From NCBI RefSeq assembly GCF_007993735.1, contig NZ_CP042453.1, forward strand, positions 1,116,001-1,180,000: DNA of 64,000 bases, in the 5' to 3' direction. The notes under the pieces were generated by a model that saw only the letters and a list, made by a program, of their open reading frames with translations, had not been told where the DNA came from and ran no database searches. Each line of letters begins with the position of its first letter. Position 1 is the first letter of the stretch. This DNA is from Arenimonas daejeonensis (GTDB lineage: Bacteria; Pseudomonadota; Gammaproteobacteria; Xanthomonadales; Xanthomonadaceae). This document shows, one piece after another, positions 7,719 through 18,283 of this stretch. A program made the position numbers and the translations under genes.

Positions 7719-8315
7719 ATGAAGCTGCAGACCCTGATGCCCGCCGTCGCCACGCTCGCCCTGCTGGGCGGTTGCGGCGAGGCGCCGCCCGCCCCCGCCC
7801 CGACGGTGGAGGTGCCCGTCGCCGAGGCCGATGCCGACCGCGTGGACTGGAGCCGCTGCCGTATCCCGGACGTCGGCGTGCCCGTGCCCGGCCGTCTGTT
7901 CGTGGTGGACGGCGGCCCGCCGCCACCGGACGCCGAGCCCGGCCGCGAGTCGATCCGGCGCGTGGACGTGCGCGTGCCCGGCCCGGTGGCCCTGTTGCTG
8001 ACAGCGCCCGACGCCACCGCCTGGCATGTGCGGGTGTCGCCGGAAACCCAATTGCGCGCCATCTTCGCCAGCGGCGTGGATTCCCAGCGCATCACCGGCC
8101 AGGGCCTGGGCCGCTCGCGACTGACGCAATCGGGTGCGTTCGGCGAACCCTGCGGCCGCTACTGGCTGGAAGGCGGCGCCGGTCCGGCGCTGGCCGAGCT
8201 GACCCAGGAAGTGTTCGGCCGGCCGCACGATGCCATCTACAGGATGCGCATCGGCAGCGTGATCATCGGTGGCACCGACCCGGGCCTGGACCAGCCGGTC
8301 GGCCACGGCGACTAG
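7719..8315 (+). CDS. Putative lipoprotein of unknown function
   Basis: ATG 7719 gives a signal peptide ending in the lipobox LGGC at about residues 15-18, followed by a Pro/Ala-rich tether. The remaining 180 residues contain three further cysteines, in SRCRIPD, GEPCGRY and none elsewhere obvious, and a beta-rich domain that I do not recognise. The stop overlaps the 3' end of the convergent yceH gene by four bases. No paralogue is present in the window. Confidence 0.65.
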   Translation: MKLQTLMPAVATLALLGGCGEAPPAPAPTVEVPVAEADADRVDWSRCRIPDVGVPVPGRLFVVDGGPPPPDAEPGRESIRRVDVRVPGPVALLLTAPDATAWHVRVSPETQLRAIFASGVDSQRITGQGLGRSRLTQSGAFGEPCGRYWLEGGAGPALAELTQEVFGRPHDAIYRMRIGSVIIGGTDPGLDQPVGHGD

Positions 8316-8978
8316 CGGTTGCCGAGCAGTTTTTCCAGGCGGTCGCGCAGTTCGGTGACTTCGGCCTCCAGCGCCTCCACGCGCGCTTCCAGCGAGCTGC
8401 GTGCGGGGCTGGCGGGCCGCGTGCTGACGGCCAGCAGTTCGGCCGATACCGGCCCGCACAACAGGTGCATGTAACGGTCTTCGCGCTGGCCGGCACCGCG
8501 GCCGAGATTGACTGCCAGGCCACGCTGGATCAGGCGCTCCAGCTGCTGGCGGGTGTCGTCCAGGTCGCGCGGGCCGCCCAGTCGTTCGCAGCGGGTCATC
8601 AGTTCGGCGGCGGTCTGTGCGCCGCGCAGCAGCAGCACGCCGACCAGGGCCTGCTGCTGCCGGGTGAGCGAATAGCCGGCGGACAGCCGATGTTCGTAAC
8701 GCTGCGCACGCGCACCGTGCACCGAGTGCACCAGACCGCGCGATTCGAGCTCGCGCAGCGCGTGGCCGACTTCGCCGGCCTCCAGCTCCAGGACCGGATC
8801 GCGGTTGTTCTTCTGGTTGCAGGCCAGCTGCACGGCGTTGGCGGTGGGGATAGGCCTCGGGCGTGGCCGCTTCCTTCTCGGCCAGGCTGCCGAGGATGCG
8901 TGCCTCGACGGCGGTGAGCGGGGCGGGAGTGTCGTTGTCGGGGAAGTCATCGCGATTTGTCCTTGGCCTGGCCGGCAT
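8312..8978 (-). CDS. yceH: YceH family (DUF480) protein, frameshifted
   Basis: The C-terminal part reads LACNQKNNRDPVL, then RGLVHSVHGARAQRYEHRL and a coiled-coil end EARVEALEAEVTELRDRL, all hallmarks of the YceH/DUF480 family, a tandem winged-helix protein of unknown role. The N-terminal stretch VEARILGSLAEKEAATPEAYP lies in another frame. Removing one G from the GGGG run at 8846-8849 joins them as EAYPTANAVQLACNQKNN. I therefore give the full span from ATG 8978 and consider the gene probably intact. It is convergent with the lipoprotein gene at 7719. Confidence 0.82.
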
Positions 8979-9068
8979 GATGCCCCAAGCCAGCCCGTTC
9001 TCGACGCGCTGCGTGCGCGCCGTGAAAGAGGTTAGGATGCCGCACCCCCGGCCCTACCGCGTCACGAC

Positions 9069-9806
9069 ATGATCCAGCTCATCGGTTTCGACGGCGACGA
9101 TACCCTTTGGCACAGCGAGGGCTATTACCAGTCCGCGCACGCCGAATTCGAACGCATCGTCGGCCGCCACGCCGACCTGGCGGATGCCCGCCTGCACGAG
9201 CGCCTGCTAGAGACCGAGCGCCGCAACATCAAACTGTTCGGTTACGGCGCCAAGGGCATGACCCTGTCCATGCTCGAGGCCGCGTTCGCCGTGACCGAGG
9301 GCCGCATCACCTCGACCGACATGCACCGCATCGTCGAACTGGGCAAGCAGGTGATGGCGCACCCGGTCGAACTGCTGCCCGGCATCCGCGAAGCGGTGAC
9401 GGCGGTGGCGCACCATTACCCGGTGGTGCTCATCACCAAGGGCGACCTGTTCCACCAGGAATTGAAGGTGGCGGCCTCGGGCCTGGCCGACCTGTTCCGG
9501 CGCATCGAGATCGTGTCGGAAAAGGACGCGCACGCCTACGCGCGGGTGCTGGGAGAATTCGGCGTCGAGCCCTCGGCCTTCGCCATGGTCGGCAACTCGC
9601 TGCGTTCGGACATCGAACCGGTGGTGCGCCTGGGCGGCTGGGGCGTGCATATGCCCTACCACGTGACCTGGGCGCACGAGGCCGAAAATGGCCTCGGCCC
9701 GGAGCATGGCGCGCGCGTGGCCACCGTGGACGAACCGTCGGGCATTCCCAAGGCGCTGGCCGCGCTGCAGGCGCGCGCCACCGCCCTGGTCGAAGGCCGC
9801 GCCTGA
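9069..9806 (+). CDS. HAD superfamily hydrolase
   Basis: This 245-residue protein carries the HAD motifs in order: GFDGDDTLW near residues 6-14 (nucleophile and general acid Asp), VLITKG as motif II, the Lys in SEKDAHAYARVL as motif III, and MVGNSLRSDIEP as motif IV. The long helical cap between motifs I and II places it in subfamily I. It is likely a cytoplasmic phosphatase, but the substrate is unknown. It sits upstream of the acyl-CoA dehydrogenase gene with a 71-base gap, and the two may share a transcript. Confidence 0.88.
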   Translation: MIQLIGFDGDDTLWHSEGYYQSAHAEFERIVGRHADLADARLHERLLETERRNIKLFGYGAKGMTLSMLEAAFAVTEGRITSTDMHRIVELGKQVMAHPVELLPGIREAVTAVAHHYPVVLITKGDLFHQELKVAASGLADLFRRIEIVSEKDAHAYARVLGEFGVEPSAFAMVGNSLRSDIEPVVRLGGWGVHMPYHVTWAHEAENGLGPEHGARVATVDEPSGIPKALAALQARATALVEGRA

Positions 9807-9877
9807 CGCGGCGGACGATCCGCCGGCATCGGCCGCCGGTCGCTTGATAAGCTCGACCGGTCCCCGCGAGGCCCGCC

Positions 9878-11679
9878 ATGTCCGATACCGCTCCGTTCGA
9901 CCGCCGCGACCTCGAGTTCCTGCTTTACGCCGTGCAGGACGCCGCCGGCCTGTGTCGCCACCCGCGTTTCGCCGGCCATTCGCGCGACACCTTCGACGCC
10001 GCCATGGACGCCGCGCAGGCGCTGGCGCTGGCCAGGTTCGCCAACCACAACCGCGCCTCCGACGTGTGCGAGCCACGTTTCGTGGACGGCCGGGTCGAGA
10101 TCATCCCGGACGTGAAGGCTGCGTTGGACGCCTATGCCGACGCCGGTTTCCCGGCCCTGCTGGCCGACGAGGACGAAGGCGGCCTGCAGCTGCCGTACAC
10201 GATCGCGCTGGCCTGCGACGCGATGTTCGTCGCGGCGAACGTTTCCACCGCCGGTTACGCGCTGCTGGCGCGCGGCGTCGCCAACCTGCTGCAGGCGCAC
10301 GCCACGCCGGAACAGTGCGCGCGTTACCGCACGCCGATCCTGCAGGGCCGTTTATGGGCACGATGTGCCTGAGTGAACCGCAGGCGGGTTCTTCGCTGGG
10401 CGACATCGGTACGCGCGCCGAACCCGCGGCTGATGGCAGCTACCGCCTCACCGGCGCCAAGATGTGGATCAGCGGCGGCGAACACGATCTGGCCGAGAAC
10501 ATCGTGCACCTGGTGCTGGCACGGCTGCCGGACGCGCCGCCGGGCGTGAAGGGCATCAGCCTGTTCATCGTGCCGAAATACCGCGTCAACGACGACGGCA
10601 GCCTGGGCGCGCGCAATGACGTGCAACTCGCGGGCGTGAACCACAAGCTGGGCCAGCGCGGCATCGTCAATACCTTCCTGAAGTTCGGCGAGAACGGCGA
10701 CTGCCATGCCGAGCTGGTTGGCGCCCCGCACCGGGGCCTGGCGCAGATGTTCCACATGATGAATGAAGCGCGCATCGGCGTCGGCGTCGGCGCGGTGATG
10801 CTGGGCGTGGCCGGTTACCGCCATTCGCGCGACTACGCGCGCGAACGCCGGCAGGGCCGGCATCCCGACCAGAAGGACCCGGCCAGCCCGCCGGTGCCGC
10901 TGGTCGAACACGCCGACGTGCGCCGTATGCTGCTGCAGCAGAAGGCGTACGTCGAAGGCGCACTGGGCTTGGCGATGTACGCGGCGACCCTGGTGGACGC
11001 GCAGGCGCAGGACCCGGACGAGGGCAGACGCCGGGACGCCAACCGCTTGCTGGAACTGCTGACGCCCGTGCTCAAGGCCTGGTCGGCCGAATGGTGCGTG
11101 AAGGCCAACGACCTCGCCATCCAGGTGCTGGGCGGCTACGGCTACACGCGCGAATACCCGGTCGAACAGTACTGGCGCGACAATCGACTGAACCCGATCC
11201 ACGAAGGCGCCAACGGCATCCAGGCGCTGGACCTGCTCGGCCGCAAGGCGCTGATGGACAACGGCGCCGCGTTCAAGTTGTTGCTGCATGAGATCGCCGC
11301 CACGGCGGCCGAAGCCGGCCGGGAAACGGAGCTGGCCGAACACGCCGCCGCGCTGGCGCATTTCGCCGCGCTGGCCGCGCGCACCACCGCGGGGCTCGGT
11401 GGCGCGATGGCCGGTGGCGAACTGCGCGTCGCACTCGCGAACGCACCGCGATATCTCAAACTGGTCGGCCACCTCACGGTGGCCTGGACCTGGCTGAAAC
11501 AGGCGCAGGCCGCGCTGCGGATCACGCCGCGCAACGACGTGGAGCGTGATTTCATCGCCGGCAAACTCGCTGCCTGCCGCTGGTTCTTCGTGCATGAACT
11601 GCCGACGGTCGAACACGACGCCGCGCTGCTGGCGGCGCTGGACCGCTGCGCGCTCGACACCCGTCCGGAATGGCTGTGA
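9878..11679 (+). CDS. Acyl-CoA dehydrogenase, DmdC-like long form, frameshifted
   Basis: The roughly 600-residue product has the long acyl-CoA dehydrogenase layout: a helical N-terminal domain, CLSEPQAGSSLGDIGTRAE (flavin/substrate loop), KMWISGGEHDL, a helical core with MMNEARIGVG, GGYGYTREYPVEQYWRD and IHEGANGIQALDLLGRK, then a C-terminal helical extension. This matches 3-methylmercaptopropionyl-CoA dehydrogenase (DmdC) and FadE-like relatives. The frame breaks at 10351-10356, where CGT TT ATG should read CGT TTC ATG; one missing base restores GRFMGTMCLSEPQ. The substrate is probably a fatty or branched acyl-CoA; DmdC activity is not proven. Confidence 0.87.
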
Positions 11680-11698
11680 GCCGCGGACCGGCCCCGGC

Positions 11699-12439
11699 TC
11701 AGTCCGGCGAGTAGCCCAGCCCCAGCATCACCGTCGCGCGGCTGTCCTGGTCCACGATCGGGCTGTCGGTGATTTCCGACGGAAACCAGCTGTAGCCCAG
11801 GTAGGTGAACACGCTCCAGCGCTTGCCGACCGGGTGCGTGGCCAGCAGCAGGAACTGCGGCGTCATCGCCGAACCCGGACGGTAGGCCGCACGACCCGGC
11901 AGGGCCTCGTCGTCGCGCACACCGAAGTAATAGTCGATCAGGTCCTCGTCCTGCCACTGCAGCGTCAACGAGGGCACGAAGGTCCAGCCGAAACGCCTGA
12001 ACAGCGCCGAATACGACAGCTGCACTTCCTCGCCATAGCTGCGCCCGAGCAGGTCGGTGGTCACCGCAAGGTCGAACTGGCCGACCTTTTCACGGGACCA
12101 CTTGGCCGCGAACCCGCCGTCGAGGGAAAAGTCCCGGTCGTCCATGCCCGCCAGGAAGGGCGAGTCCTTGGCCTTGTAGCCGTCGAGCCGGACCTGGAAA
12201 AAGCTGTCGATGGCGAAACCGCCGTTTTCGTAGAGATTGCCACCGGCGCGCAGGCCGCGGATGTGGAACCGTTCGCCCTCGAAGCGGACTAGGGGCGCGA
12301 ACAGCAGGCCTTCGTCCAGGCCCACGTAGGGCGCATCGCGATTGGCGGCCAGCACGCCCAGGGTCCAGCGTGGCGGCGGGTCCTGTGCCTGCACGAGCGG
12401 GGCGGCAAGCAGCATCATCAACAGCAGCATGAGTCGCAT
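11699..12439 (-). CDS. MipA/OmpV family outer-membrane protein
   Basis: ATG 12439 gives a signal peptide ending near LVQAQ. The mature protein is a sequence of amphipathic strands with family-typical stretches such as NLYENGGFAIDSFFQVRLDG and LLGRSYGEEVQLSYS, and it ends GLGYSPD. These fit the MipA/OmpV family, whose members scaffold murein synthesis enzymes or act as barrels in the outer membrane. The C-terminus lacks the usual terminal Phe. It is convergent with the acyl-CoA dehydrogenase and lies downstream of tonB on the same strand. Confidence 0.75.
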   Translation of the reverse strand: MRLMLLLMMLLAAPLVQAQDPPPRWTLGVLAANRDAPYVGLDEGLLFAPLVRFEGERFHIRGLRAGGNLYENGGFAIDSFFQVRLDGYKAKDSPFLAGMDDRDFSLDGGFAAKWSREKVGQFDLAVTTDLLGRSYGEEVQLSYSALFRRFGWTFVPSLTLQWQDEDLIDYYFGVRDDEALPGRAAYRPGSAMTPQFLLLATHPVGKRWSVFTYLGYSWFPSEITDSPIVDQDSRATVMLGLGYSPD

Positions 12440-12515
12440 GGCGGGAACCGGTTCGGGGAGGCCCATTGTGCGGGCATCCCGTCGAACCGGTGTGATTGCC
12501 GGCCTGCGGCCCGGA

Positions 12516-13174
12516 TCAGGGCAGGCTGAAGTCGATCGGCACCAGGGCCCAGGCGGCGATCGGGCGGCCGTCGGGCGCGGTGGCCGGGTGGAAGCGCCAC
12601 TTCGCCAGCACCTGGTCGCGCGCGGCCTTGTCCAGCGCGCGGTGGCCGCTGCTGCTTTCGATCAGCACTTCCTGCGGCCGGCCCTGTTCGTCCACCAGCA
12701 CGCGCAGCGTCACCGTGCCTTCGTGCATGGCGCGCAGGGACGGGCGCGGGTAGCGCGGGGCCGGGTGCACGTCGTAGGCGAGGGTCGCCAGCGCCGGCGG
12801 GCCCGGGTCGAAACTGTCCACCGGTTCGCCCAGGTCCGAGGGCAGGGCGACTTCGGTGCCGGTGTCGATGACCGGCGCGGATTCGGTGACCGGCGTCTGC
12901 GCGATCTGCTGGGTGGGTGTCGGGCTGGGCTGGCGCGGCCTGATCTCCGGGATCGGATCGGGCGGGGGTGTTATCGGCGGCAGCAGTTCCGGCCGGACCA
13001 CTTCGGGCACGACCACCTGCATCGGCGCAGGGCGTTCCGGCGGCGTCCAGCGGGTCGGCACCAGCAGCAGGCCCAGCACCACCATAGGTGCAGGCTGATG
13101 GCCAGGCTGGTGCCGGCGATGCGCTTGGCGTCGACTCCGGCGAATACGGATGGGTGGGACTGGCTGCGGACCAT
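12516..13174 (-). CDS. TonB family energy transducer, frameshifted
   Basis: The protein has an N-terminal anchor helix (AGTSLAISLHL then MVVLGLLLV), a Pro-rich periplasmic spanning region of about 60 residues, and a C-terminal TonB domain with YPRPSLRAMHEGTVTLRVLV and VLAKWRFHPA. It would transmit proton-motive force to outer-membrane receptors. The anchor is split: from ATG 13174 the frame runs MVRSQSHPSVFAGVDAKRIA and shifts at about 13085-13086, where one missing base before ATGG joins the helix. It is divergent from the NlpE-like gene at 13317. No TonB-dependent receptor lies nearby. Confidence 0.83.
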
Positions 13175-13316
13175 GGGGCACCTCCTTGGCTGGGCAAGCC
13201 TGTCAACGCGCCAGGGTCGAAAACGGGGTTGCTGGTCGCGCGACGCCGGAACCGGACGCCGCACCTGTGGTCCAATCGGCCTGGGACCTGGAGTCCGGTC
13301 CGCCGTGGAGAGAGCG

Positions 13317-13787
13317 ATGTCCGTGTCGCGATACATGTTGCCGCTGTTGATTTCCGTGCTTCTGGCGCTGGCCGCGTGCGGCCGGGACGCGCCGTCGGGT
13401 GACGGGGCGACGGCCGGCCCGGACGATTTCCCGGATGCCGAAGTCGCGACCGACGGTGATTTCGAACGCGCCTGGCTGGGCGTGCTGCCCTGCGCCGACT
13501 GCGACGGCATCCAGACCCGCCTGGTGCTGCGCGCCGAAGATGGCGTGCGCCGCTACGTACTGGAAGAAACCTATCTCGGCGCCGAGGGCGACAACGCCTT
13601 CGTGCAGGAAGGCGAGTGGCGCGAGGAAACCACCTCGCTCGAGGGCGTCGACACCACCGTCTACCGCCTGGACCCGCAGGGCCCCGGCCGCTGGTTCTGG
13701 CTGCAGCCCGACGGCGGCCTGGAAATGCTCGAGGGCGAGGGTCGCGCGTCGCTGGACGGCCTGGCGTATCGCCTGCAGCGGTTGTGA
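13317..13787 (+). CDS. NlpE N-terminal-like lipoprotein
   Basis: The 156-residue protein starts with a signal peptide and lipobox LAAC at about residues 18-21. The mature domain contains WLGVLPCADCDGIQTRLVL, the signature of the NlpE N-terminal beta-barrel, including the CxxC pair. NlpE senses surface attachment and copper or redox stress in enterobacteria; here only the N-terminal domain is present, so a signalling partner is not implied. ATG 13317 follows GGAGAGAG. It may share a transcript with the gene at 13856, 68 bases downstream. Confidence 0.78.
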   Translation: MSVSRYMLPLLISVLLALAACGRDAPSGDGATAGPDDFPDAEVATDGDFERAWLGVLPCADCDGIQTRLVLRAEDGVRRYVLEETYLGAEGDNAFVQEGEWREETTSLEGVDTTVYRLDPQGPGRWFWLQPDGGLEMLEGEGRASLDGLAYRLQRL

Positions 13788-13855
13788 CCGGGGTTCCGGA
13801 CCCGTTCATCTCCCTGGGGCACAATCGCCCCGTCCCCAAGGGCCAGGAAACCACA

Positions 13856-14424
13856 ATGAAAAAGAGTCTCGCAGGTCTCGTGCTCACTCTCGGCCTGGCT
13901 TTCACGGCCGGCGCCCAAGCCGTCGTCGACAATTTCGCCTTCGGTTTCAGCCCGCGTACGGGCGATGCCTGGGTGGATACGCAGCTGGGCGACATCAACG
14001 TGTTCGCCCGCGGCAATACCGATGGTTTCATTGACGACGTGGTGGTCAGCTACGGCGCGCCGCGTTACCCTGCGGTGCGCGAGCTGTACTACGACCGCCG
14101 CTGGGCGCCGGGCGACATCTATTACGCCTGCGCCATCGCCTACCAGCTGCGCCGGCCGTGCCTGGAGATCGTGGACATCTACCAGCGCGACCACGGCCAG
14201 GGCTGGGGCGCGATCGCCAAGCGCCTGGGCATCAAGCCCGGTTCGCCGGCCTTCCATGCGCTCAAGGGCAACGTGGGCAAGGGCCACGGCAAGATGAAGG
14301 GCAACCAGGGGGCGGCAGGCCGTCCCAGGCCAGCCAGCAGGGCGGTCCGCCGGACAAGGGCGGCGGCCAGGGCCAGGGTGGCAATTCGGGCAAAGGAAAG
14401 GGCAAGGACAAGGGCGGCCGCTGA
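13856..14424 (+). CDS. Secreted protein with Gly/Gln/Lys-rich tail, frameshifted
   Basis: A 21-residue signal peptide precedes a domain with two Cys (YYACAIAY and RRPCLEIV) and the stretch DHGQGWGAIAKRLGIKPGS. After residue 140 the protein becomes low complexity. As sequenced the frame continues in Arg/Ala-rich nonsense. Adding one G to the GGGGG run at 14308-14312 gives a tail of Gly, Gln, Lys and Ser that ends GKGKGKDKGGR with stop at 14422-14424, which fits the sense of the upstream KGHGKMKGNQ. Function is unknown. A strong terminator follows. Confidence 0.65.
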
Positions 14425-14453
14425 AGCGCGCCCGTCTTCGCCGGTGATGAAGT

Positions 14454-14480
14454 AGGCAGCCTCCGGGCTGCCTTTCTTTT
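14454..14480 (+). terminator. Rho-independent terminator after the 13856 gene
   Basis: AGGCAGCC at 14454-14461 pairs with GGCTGCCT at 14466-14473 around a TCCG loop and is followed by TTCTTTTCG. It ends the transcript of the secreted-protein gene and isolates it from the kinase gene at 14645. Confidence 0.8.
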
Positions 14481-14644
14481 CGCGGGTGCCAAGTGTCCCG
14501 TGGCCTCTGCCGACGCTGGCGGCAAACCTGATCCGAATGCGTAAACGTCATCGTGGCTGCCGGCCGGGATCGGCGCGCGCTGGCGCCTGCCGGAAATCGG
14601 CGCCTAAGATGTTTAATTCCTGCCCACCCGTTCGATAGGACGCC

Positions 14645-17600
14645 ATGGACGAACGCCGGGACCGACGCGCGATCGACCGCCTGCTGGACGAGTTGCTCGA
14701 CATGCCGGCGGAAGAGCGCGCACGGCGATTGGCGGCGCTGCGGGCACAGGACAAGGCGCAGGCGGAGGAGCTCGAACGGCTGCTTTCCTACTGCGTCCAG
14801 GACGGCGGCGACCTGGCGCCCGGGGCGCGCTGTCGGGTGGCCTGGCCCGCGAGGCGCTGCTTGGCGCCGGACCGGCCATGGAGACTCCCCGGGAACCGAG
14901 GTCGGCCCCTACGTCATCGAGACCCTGATCGGCCGCGGCGGCATGGCCGAGGTCTATCGCGCCAGCCGTGCCTTCGACGGCTTCGCACAGGTGGTCGCGT
15001 TGAAGCTCGTGCGTCCGGACAAGGTCGGCGGCAACCTGCGCGAGCGGCTGCTCAGTGAACAGCGCGCGCTGGTGCGGCTGGAACATCCGAACATCGCCCG
15101 TTTCCTCGACGCCGGCATCGCCGCCGACGGCAATGTCTATCTGGCCATGGAGCTGGTGGATGGTGGTCCGGTGGTCGAACAGGCCAACACGCGCCGGGCG
15201 GATCCCGCCACCCGCGTGCGCTGGATCATCGCGCTGTGCGATGCACTGGAACACGCGCATTCGCAGCTGGTCGTGCATTGCGACATCAAACCCTCGAACG
15301 TGCTGGTGGATCGCGACGGCCGACTGCGCCTGCTCGACTTCGGCATCGCCAGCGTGCTCAACGAAGCTGAACCGGCCTCGTCCGCGGGCCTGAAGCTGTT
15401 CACGCCCGACTGTGCCGCGCCCGAACAGCTGGGCGGCGAACCCGTCGGCACCGCCACCGACGTGTTCCAGACCGGTGCGCTGCTGTACCGGTTGCTGGTC
15501 GGCCTGCCTTGGCTGCGCCGGCCGGGGCTGGAAGCGGGCGATGATCTCGCGGCCGCGCTGCACGCATCGCCGATCGCGCCGAGCCGGCACCTGCGGACCG
15601 CGGCGGACGATCCCCAGGTGCGGGCCAATGCCGTGGCCTGCGGTTTTGCCGATGCGACCGCGCTGGCGCGCAAGGTGGACGCGCGCCTGGATGCCATCGT
15701 GCTCAAGTGCCTGGCGCGCGCACCGGCAGCACGTTACGCCAACGTCGCCAGCCTGCGCGCCGACCTGCAGGCCTGGCTGCAGCACCGGCCGGTGTCCGCG
15801 CTCGCCGCGGGCCGCGGCACCCGCACGCGCCTGTGGCTGCGCCGCAACGGCCGCGAGGCCGCGGTGGCGGTGGCGGGACTGGCCTGCCTGGCCCTGGTTT
15901 CGGCGGTGTACGTGCATCGTGTCACCGAAGAACGTGATGCCAAGGCGCGTGAACTGCAGCGCGCAGGCAGGCGGTGGAGGGATTCCTGGGTCGCGTGTTC
16001 GCGAGCAGGCCAGTCCCTACCTGCGCGAAGACAGCGAGAACGCGCTGCAGACCCTGGTGCGGGTCGGTGACTCGATGCTGGCCGACGATCCGCAGATGGA
16101 CCCGCGTACCCGCTTCAGCCTGTCCGTGGTGCTGGCCGGGCTGGAGATGGACCAGGGTCTGCCCGCACGGGTGGAAGCGCGCGCGCGGAAGGCCCTGGCG
16201 CACGATGGTGCGTCGGCCGAGCCCATGGCCCGCCTGCGCCTGCAGCGACTGCTCGCGGCAGCGCTTGCCCAGCAGGAGCGGGTTGCCGAAGCCGTCGAAG
16301 TGCTGGAAGGCGCGATGGCCGGCCTGCAGGCGCCGGCATCGGCCGTGGAAGCCAACGCCAGGGCGCTGCTGCAGGCGCAGCTGGGCAGCCAATACGCGGC
16401 CAGCGGTCGGCTGGACGAGGCGACCGCACAGTTCGACGCCGCGTTCGACGTGCTGGTGTCATCGGAAACACCGATGGATGGCGAGTCGCTGCAGGCCCTG
16501 GACCGCCTGGCGCGCAACCTGGATTTCGGGCAGCGCGGCGAGGACCTGGAGAAGGTGAACGCCGTGCTGCGCCGGTTGTCGGTGGCTCCCGCCGGCGAAT
16601 CGGCGATGCACAAGGCGCTGCGGCTGCAGGCGCTGGGTTACGTGGAAGGCCTGGCGGGGCGACCGATCGAAGGCGCCGAACGCAGCCGGGAAGCGGCGGG
16701 CGTGCTGGCCGAAGCGCTGGGACCGACACATCCGCAGGTCGCGAAGGCGATGGGCGCCGCCTGCACGAACTTCATCAATGGCGGCGGCATCGTCCAGGCG
16801 CGCGAGACCTGCGCGCGTGCGGTGGAGATGGAAGTCGAAGGCGGGCGGGGTGATGGCGCCCGGGCGAGGAACATCCGCGTCAACGTTTCGATCGTGGACC
16901 TGATCCGCGGCGACTTCGTGTCGGCCGCCGCGTTGATGGAGCAGGTCCTGGAGGGTGTCGAAAGGGAGTCGGACCCGCAGCTGCACATGTTCGGCGAAGG
17001 TGTGCTTGCACGCGTGGACCTGCGGCAGGGCCGCTATCGCGAATCCCTGGCGCGCCTGAACATGTTGTGGACGATGGCGCAACGCGACTTCGCGGAAAAC
17101 GAGGACCTGAAGGCGGAAATCGGCGGCACGCGCGCCGAGGTGCTGATCGAGCTGGGGCGCCTGGGCGAGGCCCGGCGTGCGCTCGACGAAAGCGAGATGA
17201 CGGCCGAAACGGGCGGCCTGCGCGACCGTGTCCTGCCGGGGCGCCTGACCACCCGCGGCAATCTGGCGGCCGCCCAGGGACAGCGCGAAGAGGCGGTGGA
17301 TCTGGTCGAACAGGGGCTGCGCGGCTTCGAGGCGCATTCCGCGGTGTCGCCGCTGGAGATGGGCTGGGCACTGCTCGACAGCGGCGAGGCGTTGCTGCGC
17401 GCGGAGGCTATGCCCCGCGCGAAGGAAATCTACGAGCGGGCGCTGGGCACCGGTCTCGAACCGGACCGGCATCCCGCGCTGTGGGCCTGGGCGGTGCTGC
17501 GTCTTGAGCAGCTGGATCCGGGTCGATACGAACAGGACACCCTGGAACGTGCGGTGCAGATCGCGCGGCACCAGTTCGGTCCTTCGGGAGGCCAGGCCAC

Positions 17601-17676
17601 GCCCTGCCTGCGCCTGCCGCCGGCACTGGGTGGCGACCCGGAGCCGGAGCTCAGGGTGCGGACAACATGTCTTTGA
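14645..17676 (+). CDS. Transmembrane Ser/Thr protein kinase with C-terminal repeat region, frameshifted
   Basis: After an ~80-residue N-terminal region comes a Hanks-type kinase: GRGGMAEVYRA (P-loop), VALKLV (ATP Lys), HCDIKPSNVLV (catalytic loop, HCD in place of HRD), LDFGIAS and CAAPEQ. A membrane helix (AVAGLACLALVSAVYVHRV) leads to about 550 residues of helical, TPR-like repeats. At least four single-base shifts interrupt it: GGGG 14822-14825, CCCC 14887-14890, about 15965 and about 16010; each can be repaired by one base. It is convergent with an ECF sigma gene, overlapping its 3' end by 26 bases. This pairing resembles the kinase-sigma systems EcfP/PknT and EcfK/PknS. Targets are unknown. 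Confidence 0.85.
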
Positions 17677-18205
17677 CCCAGGCGCGGGCGCGCATCCATT
17701 CGCGCTGCACGGTGCGCAGCGACAGGCCCAGCGCCTCGGCGGTTTCTTCTTCCGTCAGCCCGGCGAAGAAGCGGCACTCGAACACCCGCACCAGGCGGAT
17801 GTCCACGTCGGCCAGGCCGCGCAGGGCCTGGTCCACCAGCAGCAGTTCCTCGGCTTCGCCCTTCACCGGGATGTCCAGGCCGTGGATGTCCTGCATCAGC
17901 GGATTGGCGCCGCGTTTGTCGGTGAGCTTCTGCCGCGCGTAGGAGACGATGTACTGGCGCATCGCCTGGCTGCAGATGGCCATGAAGTGCGCCTTGTCGT
18001 TGGCGTCCAGCGCACGCTGGCGCACCAGCTTCAGGTAGGTCTCGTGCACCACGCCGGTGGTGTCCAGCGTCAGGTTCGGCCATTGGCCGACGTGGCGGTG
18101 GGCCAGTCGGCGCAGGTCGTCGTAGACCAGGGGCACCAGCCGGTCCAGGACGCCGGGGTCGCCGCGGCGGTAGGCGGCGAGCAGATCGTGCAGGGTTTCG
18201 TCCAT
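17651..18205 (-). CDS. ECF-type RNA polymerase sigma factor
   Basis: The 184-residue protein has sigma region 2 (LVYDDLRRLAHRHVG, AMRQYIVSYARQK) and region 4 (CRFFAGLTEEETAEALGLSLRTVQREWMRARAWV, a helix-turn-helix). The layout matches the TIGR02999 group, corresponding to ECF43, which is often encoded beside Ser/Thr kinases and activated by phosphorylation rather than by an anti-sigma factor. No anti-sigma gene is seen here, and the kinase gene is directly convergent. That it is controlled by this kinase is inference from context and published relatives. Confidence 0.85.
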   Translation of the reverse strand: MDETLHDLLAAYRRGDPGVLDRLVPLVYDDLRRLAHRHVGQWPNLTLDTTGVVHETYLKLVRQRALDANDKAHFMAICSQAMRQYIVSYARQKLTDKRGANPLMQDIHGLDIPVKGEAEELLLVDQALRGLADVDIRLVRVFECRFFAGLTEEETAEALGLSLRTVQREWMRARAWVKDMLSAP

Positions 18206-18283
18206 GGGCGGGGTCGAATATAGGCAGGGCTGGAGACAGCGGCAACTTCGCCGGTCCGGTACCGCCGCCCGTTAGACTTCCCC

